Of a stretch of 19,445 nucleotides of DNA, positions 1-7,435 are shown piece by piece. Within the stretch, counting starts at the first letter, position 1, and every line of letters begins with the position of its first letter. The notes under the pieces were generated by a model, which worked only from the letters and a program-made list of their open reading frames with translations, did no database searches and was not told where the DNA came from. Source of the DNA: an uncultured Candidatus Saccharibacteria bacterium (GTDB lineage: Bacteria; Patescibacteriota; Saccharimonadia; Saccharimonadales; Saccharimonadaceae); NCBI GenBank assembly GCA_937989565.1, contig CALKRM010000021.1:1-19445 (forward strand). The letters run 5' to 3'. The position numbers and the translations under genes were made by a program.

Positions 1-813
1 TATGGTCCGCCGGGGCTTGGTAAAACAACTATGGCGACGGTGATTGCTAATGAAATGGGCACGAATCTGCGGATTACCAGCGGTCCGGCTATTGAAAAAG
101 CGGGCGATTTGGCGTCGATTCTAACTAATTTATCGGACGGCGATATTCTGTTTATCGATGAGATTCATCGGTTGGGTCGGTCTGTAGAAGAGATTTTATA
201 TTCCGCAATGGAAGATTTCAAGCTGGATATTGTGATTGGAAAAGGTCCGGCAGCGCGATCAATTCGATTAGATTTGCCGCGATTTACGGTGATTGGTGCG
301 ACGACGCGCACTGGAAGTCTGGCGGCACCTTTGCGTGATAGGTTTGGACATATTTACCGCTTGGAATTTTACACGCCAGAGGATATTGCGAAAATTGTGA
401 CGCGTAGTGCGAAGATTTTGGAGTCGTCAATTCGAAGTGAAGCGGCGGATTTATTGTCAACGCGGGCGCGCTTGACGCCACGTATTGCCAATAGACTTCT
501 TAAGCGCGTCCGTGATTACGCCGACGTTAATGGCGACGGAATAATTGATGTAAAAACTACAACCAACGCTTTAGAAATGCTGGAAGTGGATGAGTTGGGC
601 TTGGATCCGGCTGATCGTAATTTATTACAATCGATTCTTGAAAATTATGGCGATAACCCTGTGGGGCTAACGACTATCGCCGCGTTAACTGGCGACGAAG
701 CGACGACAATTGAGGATTTTTATGAACCATATTTGCTACAAATTGGTTTTATTGAGCGCACACCGCGTGGTCGTCGAGTGACGATTAAGGCAAGGCGACA
801 TTTGGGAAAATAA
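1..813 (+). CDS. ruvB: Holliday junction branch migration ATPase RuvB (5' end outside window)
   Basis: RuvB is the hexameric AAA+ motor that drives branch migration of Holliday junctions with RuvA. The reading frame is open from base 1, so the gene continues to the left; about 60-65 N-terminal residues are missing compared with the usual 335-345. The first visible residues are the Walker A loop (GPPGLGKTT), followed by Walker B (LFIDEIHRL), the sensor I region (GATTRTGSL), the arginine-finger region (PLRDRFG), and a C-terminal winged-helix domain ending in a basic segment (TPRGRRVT). An internal ATG at base 31 lies inside Walker A and is not a real start. The family is unmistakable. The gene ends in TAA and is followed by a 62-base gap that begins with a weak terminator-like hairpin. 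Confidence 0.97.
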   Translation, partial: YGPPGLGKTTMATVIANEMGTNLRITSGPAIEKAGDLASILTNLSDGDILFIDEIHRLGRSVEEILYSAMEDFKLDIVIGKGPAARSIRLDLPRFTVIGATTRTGSLAAPLRDRFGHIYRLEFYTPEDIAKIVTRSAKILESSIRSEAADLLSTRARLTPRIANRLLKRVRDYADVNGDGIIDVKTTTNALEMLEVDELGLDPADRNLLQSILENYGDNPVGLTTIAALTGDEATTIEDFYEPYLLQIGFIERTPRGRRVTIKARRHLGK

Positions 814-815
814 TT

Positions 816-835
816 GTCGTATTTTTCGACTTTTT
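816..835 (+). terminator. weak intrinsic terminator after ruvB
   Basis: A 4-bp stem, GTCG (816-819) with CGAC (827-830), encloses a 7-base T-rich loop and is followed directly by five T (831-835). The stem is short, so termination may be partial. Position right after the ruvB stop codon supports the call; thermodynamic support is weak. Confidence 0.3.
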
Positions 836-875
836 GTGTTTTAATAAAACTAAGCAAACTTAACTAGGAGCCGCC

Positions 876-1376
876 ATGGGCAAAAAACAAGCAACGACAT
901 CACCAGTTAAGAACTCTAAAGCTAGGCGCTGGCTACGACGATTTATAATTTTGATAGGAATTTTGGCTGGTTTGTGGCTGGTCAATTTTTTAACTTGGCT
1001 GCCGGCGTATGTGGAAGTGTGGAATATGGCACGAGATCCAATGGCTGAAAAGGGCATTCTGGGCTTAAAGCTGAAATCGTCACGCGAAATACATCGCATA
1101 CCTACAGAACGCGGATTTTTAAAAAAGAGTACATATCCATCAGTCGATAGATATTATGAGATGCCTCAGAGTGAGTCGGTGAGTGATTTGTTAAATAGAC
1201 TGCAACGATACGCTGAAGATTCTGGCTGGAAGCTAGACAAAGAGAGGTCTGGTGCGGAATATTTTGTAGGATATAAAGATATAGAGGGTAGGGAATATTT
1301 TCTTTGGGTTAGTATTATACTAAATGATAAGTACAACAATGGTATTCATATAAGTGTTGAGGGCTTGGGCAACTAA
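876..1376 (+). CDS. small single-TM membrane protein of unknown function
   Basis: This 166-residue protein is not recognised as a known family. It has a basic N-terminus (residues 1-22, rich in Lys and Arg), one hydrophobic segment at about 22-43, and a predicted extracytoplasmic or soluble C-terminal part of about 120 residues with mixed alpha/beta character and several Tyr and Trp. The positive-inside rule would put the short N-terminus in the cytoplasm and the larger domain outside. The ATG at 876 follows a good Shine-Dalgarno sequence (AGGAG at 866-870). Its stop codon is one base before the ATG of the large SGNH-vWA protein, so the two genes are very probably co-transcribed, and this protein may act with that surface protein. 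No catalytic motif is visible. Confidence 0.8.
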   Translation: MGKKQATTSPVKNSKARRWLRRFIILIGILAGLWLVNFLTWLPAYVEVWNMARDPMAEKGILGLKLKSSREIHRIPTERGFLKKSTYPSVDRYYEMPQSESVSDLLNRLQRYAEDSGWKLDKERSGAEYFVGYKDIEGREYFLWVSIILNDKYNNGIHISVEGLGN

Positions 1377-1377
1377 T

Positions 1378-3834
1378 ATGAAAATTAGAGTTATTATATT
1401 ATCTTTCTTTGTGGCTATTATTTCTGGACTTTTTATACAACAGTCAGCTCAAGGCGAAGTTGTTCCTTATAATTACGCAGGAAAGAAACTTACGATTACA
1501 TTACTAGGCGATTCTTATTCGGCCGGAAATGGTGCCGATGGATATGAATATGGTCCTAATATCTGTCATCGCAACAGTAATAACTGGGCAGAAATGTATA
1601 AAAGATGGCTAAGTAATAACGGACTGTCAGTAACGCTTATAAATCGCGCCTGCTCTGGAGCTAAAATTAATGATTTCTTGGAGGACAGGAGCGCAGGTAG
1701 TGTAGTAAAGACGATTAGTGGTGATCCCAATAAGCTGGCAACGAATGAACAGATTATTAAATATGCAGAAGACAGGGATATTTGCAATATTAAACCGAAT
1801 AATGACTTAAAAGTTGCTTATAGGATCGTAAGTAGTGTGATTGGCTCTAAGCGCGGAAAAAATCAGAAAAGAGTTAATATAAGATGTAATTATACGATTC
1901 GACGACAACTTGATGGCGTGGATCGCAGCACGGATATGGTAATGATGACGATTGGTGGAAATGATTTGGATTTTGACGGCATTGTTAAGTCTTGTTTTGC
2001 TGCTGTAATAAGATCTGCTTCAGATTGCAAAACAAAAATAAATGACGCAAGAAATAATATGGGAGATTTAGAACTAAACCTTAAAGGCATTTTATCATCG
2101 CTTAATTCTCGTTTACGTCCAGACGCGAAAATAGTCCTTTTAGGATATCCGCTACTAGCGCTTGATAATGGTGAGAAACTATCCGATTTTTCTGTTGCTA
2201 GCGAAGTGCGTAAGTTGGGTTTGGAGGGTAATTTACGCCAGAAAAAGGTGGTTGAGGAATATAATAAAAGTCTCGGTAAAGAGAAAGTGATTTTTATTGA
2301 CAGTTTGCCGAAGCGGTTTTCTGGGCATGAACCAGACGCCTCAATATTTAAGAAGAATCACGATCGTTGGATTCATGAATTCCTTGAGCCAAATGCATTC
2401 AATATGAGTTCGTGGTATCACCCAAACTTCTTTGGGCATAGCAATTATATGTCAGCACTTCGCGAAAAAGTACCACTGCCCAATTTAGTGAAACCAATAA
2501 CGAAAACGAATGGCGATATTGATGTAGTATTTGTTATTGACACGACTGGTTCGATGGACAGTTCAATTAGTGCTGTTAAAAATAACATTCGAAATATAGT
2601 TGAGTCGATCAGTTCAAAAACCAAGAGTGCTAGATTTGCACTGGTTACTTATCAAGATCATCCGTGTTGTGGCGGAAGCTCGGATGACTATCCATCCAAA
2701 ATTGAGACAGATTTTACGAGTAGTGCCGAGGTGCTTAACAAGGCTGTCAATTTTATTCAACTCGGTAATGGTGGCGATTGGAAAGAATCTGTTTATTCTG
2801 GTATTAAGACAGGGCTGAATCTGCAGTGGCGAGCGGGAGTAAAGAAGATTATGATTGTGATTGGTGACGCTCCAGCTAAGAATCCAGAACCAGTTACCGA
2901 GCTAACCGAACAATCTATCGTTGATGCTGCTTATGCTGTTGATCCGGCTCAAATATATATTATTGATACTTCTGGACATGATGCGATGGCACCTGTGATG
3001 TCTTTGGCTGAAAGAACGGGCGGCGCATATTTACAAGCCGATGACAGCAATAAGATCGTTGATCAGGTTAATGAGTCAGTTGAAAATGTGACAAACAAAC
3101 CGAACGCCTGGATAAATCGTCAATATGTGGCGAAAATTGGCGATACATTAGAATTGGATGGCGCTGGTTCTTATTCGTCAAACGGTAAAATCGTGAAATA
3201 TGAATGGGACGTCGATCAAGATGGCGTGTATGACGTGACGACGGATAGACCTTTTGTCAATTATACGTTTACTAAGGAATTTTCTGGGCTGTTAACACTT
3301 AGGGTGACTGATAATTCTGGACTGACGAACGTAGCAACGACAACTTTGACGGTTAGCGATGACGGCGATGAGCATGAACGGGAATTTGATAATTGTCCAG
3401 ATGTGGCAAATCCAGATCAAGCTGATTATGACAAGGATGGAATTGGTGATGTTTGTGATTCTGATCCGGGATATTTGGAAGAATATGGATATTATCAGAT
3501 GTTAGAGTATGAAAAGAATCAAGCAAAGAAAGATGATAGTAAAAAAGAAAATACAAATCGTAAATCTGTCAATATGGCTTCGAATAATAAAGTGATCGGT
3601 GGCAATAACAAGAAAATAGCTACCATAGATTCTGACGGTAAAGACGTAAAACTTCAAGAAAACAGTAGCGTGAATGAGGTGAAGTTGAGGGAAGCTCAGG
3701 GGAAGTCTGAGGATAATAATGAAGGCAAGAGTGGATCGTCGTGGCTTGGTATTGCTGCAGCTGTTGGAATAGTTGCAATCAGTGTAGTAACAATAGTTAT
3801 AAAAGTTTATCGCCAAAAAACAAGACTATCTTAA
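1378..3834 (+). CDS. secreted, membrane-anchored SGNH hydrolase - vWA - PKD - thrombospondin-3 protein
   Basis: This 818-residue protein has a signal peptide or N-terminal TM (about 1-26), then an SGNH/GDSL esterase domain (about 35-365). Visible SGNH blocks are GDSYSAG with the probable nucleophile Ser46, GGND at 193-196 (oxyanion Asn195), and WYHPNFFGH with probable catalytic His348. Conserved-looking Cys (CHRN near 60, ACSG near 90) recall the disulfide-rich actinobacterial secreted lipases. A von Willebrand A domain follows (about 380-570) with MIDAS motif DTTGS at 388-392 and a GGDWKES element. Then come a PKD domain (about 581-660), a thrombospondin type 3 calcium repeat (671-697: DNCPD, NPDQ, DKDGIGD, C673/C693), a Lys/Asn/Ser-rich stalk and a C-terminal TM (789-808) with a basic tail, suggesting anchoring to the cell membrane with the rest outside. 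I chose ATG 1378 rather than the upstream TTG 1354 because it begins a clean signal sequence one base after the previous stop. The substrate is unknown; adhesion or lipid/glycan ester cleavage on a host cell is inference. Confidence 0.9.
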   Translation: MKIRVIILSFFVAIISGLFIQQSAQGEVVPYNYAGKKLTITLLGDSYSAGNGADGYEYGPNICHRNSNNWAEMYKRWLSNNGLSVTLINRACSGAKINDFLEDRSAGSVVKTISGDPNKLATNEQIIKYAEDRDICNIKPNNDLKVAYRIVSSVIGSKRGKNQKRVNIRCNYTIRRQLDGVDRSTDMVMMTIGGNDLDFDGIVKSCFAAVIRSASDCKTKINDARNNMGDLELNLKGILSSLNSRLRPDAKIVLLGYPLLALDNGEKLSDFSVASEVRKLGLEGNLRQKKVVEEYNKSLGKEKVIFIDSLPKRFSGHEPDASIFKKNHDRWIHEFLEPNAFNMSSWYHPNFFGHSNYMSALREKVPLPNLVKPITKTNGDIDVVFVIDTTGSMDSSISAVKNNIRNIVESISSKTKSARFALVTYQDHPCCGGSSDDYPSKIETDFTSSAEVLNKAVNFIQLGNGGDWKESVYSGIKTGLNLQWRAGVKKIMIVIGDAPAKNPEPVTELTEQSIVDAAYAVDPAQIYIIDTSGHDAMAPVMSLAERTGGAYLQADDSNKIVDQVNESVENVTNKPNAWINRQYVAKIGDTLELDGAGSYSSNGKIVKYEWDVDQDGVYDVTTDRPFVNYTFTKEFSGLLTLRVTDNSGLTNVATTTLTVSDDGDEHEREFDNCPDVANPDQADYDKDGIGDVCDSDPGYLEEYGYYQMLEYEKNQAKKDDSKKENTNRKSVNMASNNKVIGGNNKKIATIDSDGKDVKLQENSSVNEVKLREAQGKSEDNNEGKSGSSWLGIAAAVGIVAISVVTIVIKVYRQKTRLS

Positions 3835-3846
3835 GTTCTGTCGTGT

Positions 3847-3852
3847 TATAAT
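3847..3852 (+). promoter_or_regulatory. extended -10 promoter, leaderless mRNA for the PH-domain gene
   Basis: A perfect TATAAT is preceded by TGT, giving an extended -10 (TGNTATAAT, 3844-3852). It ends exactly 6 bases before the ATG at 3859, so transcription would start at or within a base of the A of the start codon. There is no Shine-Dalgarno sequence in the gap and no convincing -35 box. Confidence 0.65.
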
Positions 3853-3858
3853 ATAGGC

Positions 3859-4695
3859 ATGAATCCACAAATATCCTCGCCAGAAGATTTAACGCAGCCT
3901 GTTGCGTACGATGCTGATGGTCGACCGCTATATCATCATCCACCGCAGACTGGTCGTCCAGCTCCGGTTGTGGCGCAGACAAATTCTTATGTGACGGCAA
4001 GGCCGGAAATTATCGATGGGGAGAATTTTGATCCGCGATTGCGTAGTCAATATGCTAATGAACCACAAGTCGTACATGTTGCCAGGGATATTGACCCGAA
4101 GCCGTTTACTATTAGCGATGATCTGAAGCAAAAACATGAAAAATCAGTTCAGCAATATCCAAACCTCAATTTGAGCGAAGGCGAATATATTATTTTGGAT
4201 ATTAAACGCCATCCAATTGGCATGCTAATCCCGACGGGAATTTCGGTTTTCTTGGTGGTGATGATCATGGTGTTTGTGATGTTTTATCCGTCAATTGCTC
4301 GTGACGCAATTATCTCGCCGATGCCTTCGCTGACCGATGTGTTTGGCGTGGCAATGTTGCTTATTGGGATAGTGGCGCTTGGCGGTGCGGTGTCTTTGTG
4401 GATATATTTGCAAAATCATTTTTACATGACCAACGAAAGTGTAATTCAGGAAATCCAGGGTAGCTTATTTTATAGGCACGAGCAAACGGTGAGCTTAGGT
4501 AGTATTGAAGATGCAAGCTTCCTCCAATCAGGCATTATTCAGACTCTTTTCAATTATGGCACGATTCGCCTCAGCACCGAGGGCGAAGAAACTACATATA
4601 TATTCCATTTTGTGGCAAATCCACGCAAGCAAATTGCGATAATCAATAACGCCATTGAAGACTTCAAGAATGGCCGCCCTGTTTGTGATGATTAG
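3859..4695 (+). CDS. two-TM membrane protein with bacterial PH domain (bPH2, YdbS/YdbT-like)
   Basis: This 278-residue protein has a polar, Pro- and Gln-rich N-terminal region (about 1-100) that looks disordered, then two membrane segments (about 121-144 and 160-184), then a C-terminal bacterial pleckstrin-homology-like domain (about 186-270). The PH part begins with the typical pattern after the second TM (NHFYMTNESVI, then a run of strands and the LGSIEDAS element) and ends with an amphipathic helix (AIINNAIEDFK). In this family the beta-barrel lies on the cytoplasmic face next to the membrane; the exact role is unknown. It is likely transcribed alone from a leaderless promoter, and its stop lies only 4 bases from the stop of the convergent pilin gene. 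The domain call is firm; function is not known. Confidence 0.85.
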   Translation: MNPQISSPEDLTQPVAYDADGRPLYHHPPQTGRPAPVVAQTNSYVTARPEIIDGENFDPRLRSQYANEPQVVHVARDIDPKPFTISDDLKQKHEKSVQQYPNLNLSEGEYIILDIKRHPIGMLIPTGISVFLVVMIMVFVMFYPSIARDAIISPMPSLTDVFGVAMLLIGIVALGGAVSLWIYLQNHFYMTNESVIQEIQGSLFYRHEQTVSLGSIEDASFLQSGIIQTLFNYGTIRLSTEGEETTYIFHFVANPRKQIAIINNAIEDFKNGRPVCDD

Positions 4696-4699
4696 CTAA

Positions 4700-5092
4700 T
4701 TATTTATGGCGACTTTCTTTTACGTAGTCATCTTCATCGACAAGCGTCGCAACGAGTTTATATGACTTACACTTTCCGTCATTGCAATTTGAAGATTCAT
4801 AACGATAACTGCTGTCTTTTTCGCCAATTTTCTTACCTTGCGGATCTTTTAACAACGCGGGATCCATAGTCGGAAGCGTACCTTCTTCTAACTTCTCTGG
4901 GTAATAGCCATTTTTAACGTAAAAACCTTCTTCCAGGCTATAATGCATGGCGTTAATCGCGGTGCGTTTTTTGGCGTTGTTTGACTCGTTGGTCAATTTT
5001 GTATATTGTGAGAAACCTAAGATTGCGATAATAATCAAGAAAGTTGCTACAACCAAAAGTTCAATAATAGTAAAACCGTTTCGCTTATTCAT
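4700..5092 (-). CDS. type IV pilin (prepilin)
   Basis: This 130-residue prepilin begins with a short basic leader (MNKRNG) and the prepilin peptidase site G6|F7, followed by the hydrophobic assembly helix FTIIELLVVATFLI with Glu at mature position 5 (Glu11). The rest is a compact globular head of about 90 residues with one Cys pair (C103 and C108), which could form a small D-region-like disulfide loop. Mature length would be 124 residues, typical of minor or small major pilins in Gram-positives and Patescibacteria. It sits alone, divergent from recA and 2.3 kb away from the other pilus genes in the window. Whether it is the major pilin, a minor pilin or a competence pseudopilin cannot be told from sequence alone. 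Confidence 0.9.
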   Translation of the reverse strand: MNKRNGFTIIELLVVATFLIIIAILGFSQYTKLTNESNNAKKRTAINAMHYSLEEGFYVKNGYYPEKLEEGTLPTMDPALLKDPQGKKIGEKDSSYRYESSNCNDGKCKSYKLVATLVDEDDYVKESRHK

Positions 5093-5099
5093 GAATGTA

Positions 5100-5105
5100 A
5101 TTATA
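5100..5105 (-). promoter_or_regulatory. extended -10 promoter, leaderless mRNA for the pilin gene
   Basis: On the - strand TATAAT (5105 to 5100) is preceded by TGC, an extended -10. Seven bases separate it from the pilin ATG (5092), so the transcript would start at or one base before the start codon. No Shine-Dalgarno sequence is present. It shares a 67-base divergent intergenic region with the recA promoter. Confidence 0.6.
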
Positions 5106-5126
5106 GCAAATCTTGCGACAAATCGG

Positions 5127-5153
5127 TATAATAAAGGAAGTAACTAAGGAGGG
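5127..5153 (+). promoter_or_regulatory. recA promoter -10 and strong Shine-Dalgarno
   Basis: TATAAT at 5127-5132 is followed by a leader of about 20 bases carrying a strong Shine-Dalgarno sequence, AAGGAGGG (5146-5153), 6 bases before the recA ATG at 5160. The -35 is unclear. I found no clear LexA-type palindrome between here and the pilin start, so SOS control is not evident. Unlike several other genes in the window, recA has a normal leader. Confidence 0.65.
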
Positions 5154-5159
5154 AATGCT

Positions 5160-6215
5160 ATGGCAAAATCAGACAGTAAAACAGTAAATCCAGAAAAGTC
5201 AAGTCAGGCATCGGATAAAAAAGTTGATGAAGGCAAGCTTAAGGCGCTTGGTCTAGCAATGGATCAAATCACCAAGCAATTTGGCGACGGATCAATTATG
5301 AAATTAGGCGAGGCTCATAAAGTCGATGTTGAAGTAATTCCTTCTGGTGCTTTGAGTTTGGATTTGGCGCTCGGTGGCGGATATCCAAAAGGTCGTATCA
5401 TAGAAATCTATGGTCCAGAAAGCTCGGGTAAGACAACATTGACGCTTCACGCTATTGCAGAAATTCAGAAGCAGGGCGGCACGGCGGCGTTTATTGATGC
5501 TGAGCACGCTCTCGATCCAGCATATGCTAAGCGTCTGGGTGTGGATACGGAAAATTTGTTGGTTTCTCAGCCAGATAACGGCGAGCAAGCATTGGAAATT
5601 ACGGAGACGTTGGTTCGTTCGAACGCGGTGGATTTGGTGATAGTCGACTCGGTGGCTGCCTTAACACCGCAGGCTGAAATTGATGGCGATATGGGTGATT
5701 CTCATATGGGTCTTCAGGCTCGATTGATGAGTCAGGCGCTACGTAAATTGACGGGAATTATCAATAAATCAAAAGCCACGGTGATCTTTATCAATCAGAT
5801 TCGTATGAAAATTGGCGTGATGTTTGGCAATCCTGAAACGACAACTGGCGGCAATGCGTTGAAGTTTTATGCGTCGCAGCGAATTGACATCCGTCGAATT
5901 GGTCAAATCAAAGTTGGTGATGATATTATCGGTAACCGCACGAAAATTAAGGTCGTGAAAAATAAGATCGCACCGCCGTTCCGCGTGGCTGAATTTGACA
6001 TTATGTACAACGAGGGAATTAGTAAAACTGGCGACATTCTGGACTTGGCGGCAACGCACGGTATAGTTGAAAAGTCGGGTGCGTTTTATAAATATAACGG
6101 CGAAACGATTGGTCAGGGGCGCGATAAAACGAAGACTTATTTGAAGGAAAATCCTGAGGTTCTGGCGGAAATTGATCAGAAAGTGCGTGATAAAGTGAAG
6201 GAGGAGGAAAAGTAA
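5160..6215 (+). CDS. recA: recombinase RecA
   Basis: RecA forms filaments on single-stranded DNA and carries out homologous pairing and strand exchange using ATP. At 351 residues it has the usual length. Visible signatures are Walker A GPESSGKT (85-92), the Walker B region (VDLVIVDSVAAL), the loop 1 region (EIDGDMGDSHMGLQARLMSQALRK, cited in part), the INQIR element, and loop 2 (MFGNPETTTGGNALKFYAS), all near-canonical. A Ser/Lys-rich N-terminal extension of about 25 residues and an acidic/basic C-tail (KVKEEEK) flank the core. The gene ends with a one-base TAATG overlap into the 2H phosphoesterase gene. Divergence from a pilin gene fits DNA uptake followed by recombination, but that link is inference. 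Confidence 0.99.
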   Translation: MAKSDSKTVNPEKSSQASDKKVDEGKLKALGLAMDQITKQFGDGSIMKLGEAHKVDVEVIPSGALSLDLALGGGYPKGRIIEIYGPESSGKTTLTLHAIAEIQKQGGTAAFIDAEHALDPAYAKRLGVDTENLLVSQPDNGEQALEITETLVRSNAVDLVIVDSVAALTPQAEIDGDMGDSHMGLQARLMSQALRKLTGIINKSKATVIFINQIRMKIGVMFGNPETTTGGNALKFYASQRIDIRRIGQIKVGDDIIGNRTKIKVVKNKIAPPFRVAEFDIMYNEGISKTGDILDLAATHGIVEKSGAFYKYNGETIGQGRDKTKTYLKENPEVLAEIDQKVRDKVKEEEK

Positions 6216-6739
6216 TGCGAGCAGTAGAGTCCAGATATTCAGCCGAACACCACATGGCGTCAGTTAATCTTATTTTTGATAACGAGCAGACCGCTTACCT
6301 TCGAGAATTGTCGGAAAAAATGAATCTTGATTTCGGTGAGTTTATTCCGCACGCAACGCTGATCAATGTAACTGAGCAGGATATACCGCGTCTCAAGTTA
6401 GCTGCCGCTGCGTTGCCGTCCCTAGATAAACTGGTGCTTGACGGTGTTAACTTCTTGCCGGATGAAGCTGGCAACTGTGTTTGGGTTGAATTGCGTGTAC
6501 AGAAAACCTCCTGGATGGTTGAAGTGCGTCGGAAGTTGCTTGAAATGCTGGATGATATTCATCCGGGGCTGGATATCGATGGATTTCGTCCACACATTAC
6601 GATTGGGTGTGTCGAGGCTGGTACGCTTGGCGATGTCGATATGAGCGCCATTCCGCGCCAACTGCCGGTTATTACTAAGCCGCGTGCTGCTGCTTGCTAT
6701 AACGGCATGCATGGCAAAGTGGTTGAGGTGGTCGAATAG
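6215..6739 (+). CDS. 2H phosphoesterase (2'-5' RNA ligase / LigT-like family)
   Basis: This 174-residue protein carries the two HxT motifs that define the 2H superfamily: PHATL (His46, Thr48) and PHITIG (His127, Thr129), separated by about 80 residues, one in each half of the pseudo-symmetric fold. Family members cleave or form 2'-5' or cyclic phosphate bonds in RNA or nucleotides; the substrate here is unknown. The start at 6215 overlaps the recA TAA by one base (TAATG) and is served by AGGAGG at 6202-6207, which lies inside the recA 3' end, so translation is probably coupled to recA. A second in-frame ATG at codon 14 lacks such a site. Location between recA and recX is notable. Confidence 0.88.
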   Translation: MRAVESRYSAEHHMASVNLIFDNEQTAYLRELSEKMNLDFGEFIPHATLINVTEQDIPRLKLAAAALPSLDKLVLDGVNFLPDEAGNCVWVELRVQKTSWMVEVRRKLLEMLDDIHPGLDIDGFRPHITIGCVEAGTLGDVDMSAIPRQLPVITKPRAAACYNGMHGKVVEVVE

Positions 6740-6769
6740 TCCACTAGTAGTTACGTATAGTTTTAGCGT

Positions 6770-6775
6770 TATAAT
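6770..6775 (+). promoter_or_regulatory. -10 promoter, leaderless mRNA for recX
   Basis: A perfect TATAAT ends 6 bases before the recX ATG at 6782, with no Shine-Dalgarno sequence in the gap. This implies that recX is transcribed separately from recA on a leaderless mRNA, although read-through from the recA operon is also possible. No clear -35 is visible. Confidence 0.6.
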
Positions 6776-6781
6776 AGTTTT

Positions 6782-7435
6782 ATGAAAATCACCGATATTT
6801 CTCTTCAGGCTCGTGATAAAAATCGTGTCAATGTAAGCGTTGACGGGAAATATCGTTTTAGCTTGGACGTATTTCAGGTCGGCGAGCTAGGCATTAAGAT
6901 TGGTCGCGAATATACGGAAGAGGAAATTTTGAAACTAGAAGACGATAGCCAGTTTGGCAAGTTGTATGCTAGGTCTATAGAGTACTGTTTAATGCGTCCG
7001 CGAGCCATCAAAGAAGTGCGCGATTATCTGCGTCGGAAAACGCTAGCCACTCGTCGACGTTCAGCGAAAACTGGAAAAATTATTGAACGTCCTGGAATAA
7101 AGCCGGAGATTGCTGAGCGCGTCTTGGACCGTCTTATTGAGAAGAAATATTTGGACGATGAAAAATTTGCTCGATTTTGGTTTGAGCAACGGTTCATGAA
7201 AAAAGGCGCCAGTATTCGTCGTTTGAAGTTGGAGTTGGCGCAAAAGGGAATTGATAATACAACGATTGAGTTGTTAGTTAAAGAGAATATTCGCTCCGAT
7301 GACGAGGAATTGCGGAAGGTTATTGCTAAAAAACGTTATCAATATAGCGATCAGCAGAAGTTAATGCAATATTTGGCTAGGCAGGGTTTTTCTTACGACG
7401 ACATTAAGAAGGCTCTTGAAAACCCAAATGATTAA
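6782..7435 (+). CDS. recX: RecA regulator RecX
   Basis: RecX binds RecA filaments and limits their extension. The 217-residue protein has an N-terminal beta-rich extension (about 1-50) like that of Firmicutes RecX, followed by the three-helix repeats: an ARSIEYCLMRPRAIKEVRDYL-type first repeat (cited in part, about 63-83), a second around ERVLDRLIEKKYLDDEKFARFW (about 110-135), and further repeats with GASIRRLKLELAQKGI and LMQYLARQGFSYDDIKKAL. A basic, Arg-rich insertion (about 84-106, with RRRSAKTGK) separates the first two repeats. Its stop codon shares the tetramer TTAA with the stop of the convergent PRC-barrel gene. Placement just downstream of recA supports the call. Confidence 0.93.
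   Translation: MKITDISLQARDKNRVNVSVDGKYRFSLDVFQVGELGIKIGREYTEEEILKLEDDSQFGKLYARSIEYCLMRPRAIKEVRDYLRRKTLATRRRSAKTGKIIERPGIKPEIAERVLDRLIEKKYLDDEKFARFWFEQRFMKKGASIRRLKLELAQKGIDNTTIELLVKENIRSDDEELRKVIAKKRYQYSDQQKLMQYLARQGFSYDDIKKALENPND

Noticed and set aside
1354..1377. Upstream TTG start for the SGNH-vWA protein
   Set aside because: It adds eight residues (LRAWATN) in front of a clean signal peptide and overlaps the preceding gene; ATG 1378 is better.
3353..3816. Open frames of 67 and 104 codons on the - strand, antisense to the end of the SGNH-vWA gene
   Set aside because: They lie wholly inside a well-supported gene and encode Phe/Ile/His-rich sequence typical of antisense frames, with no ribosome-binding site.
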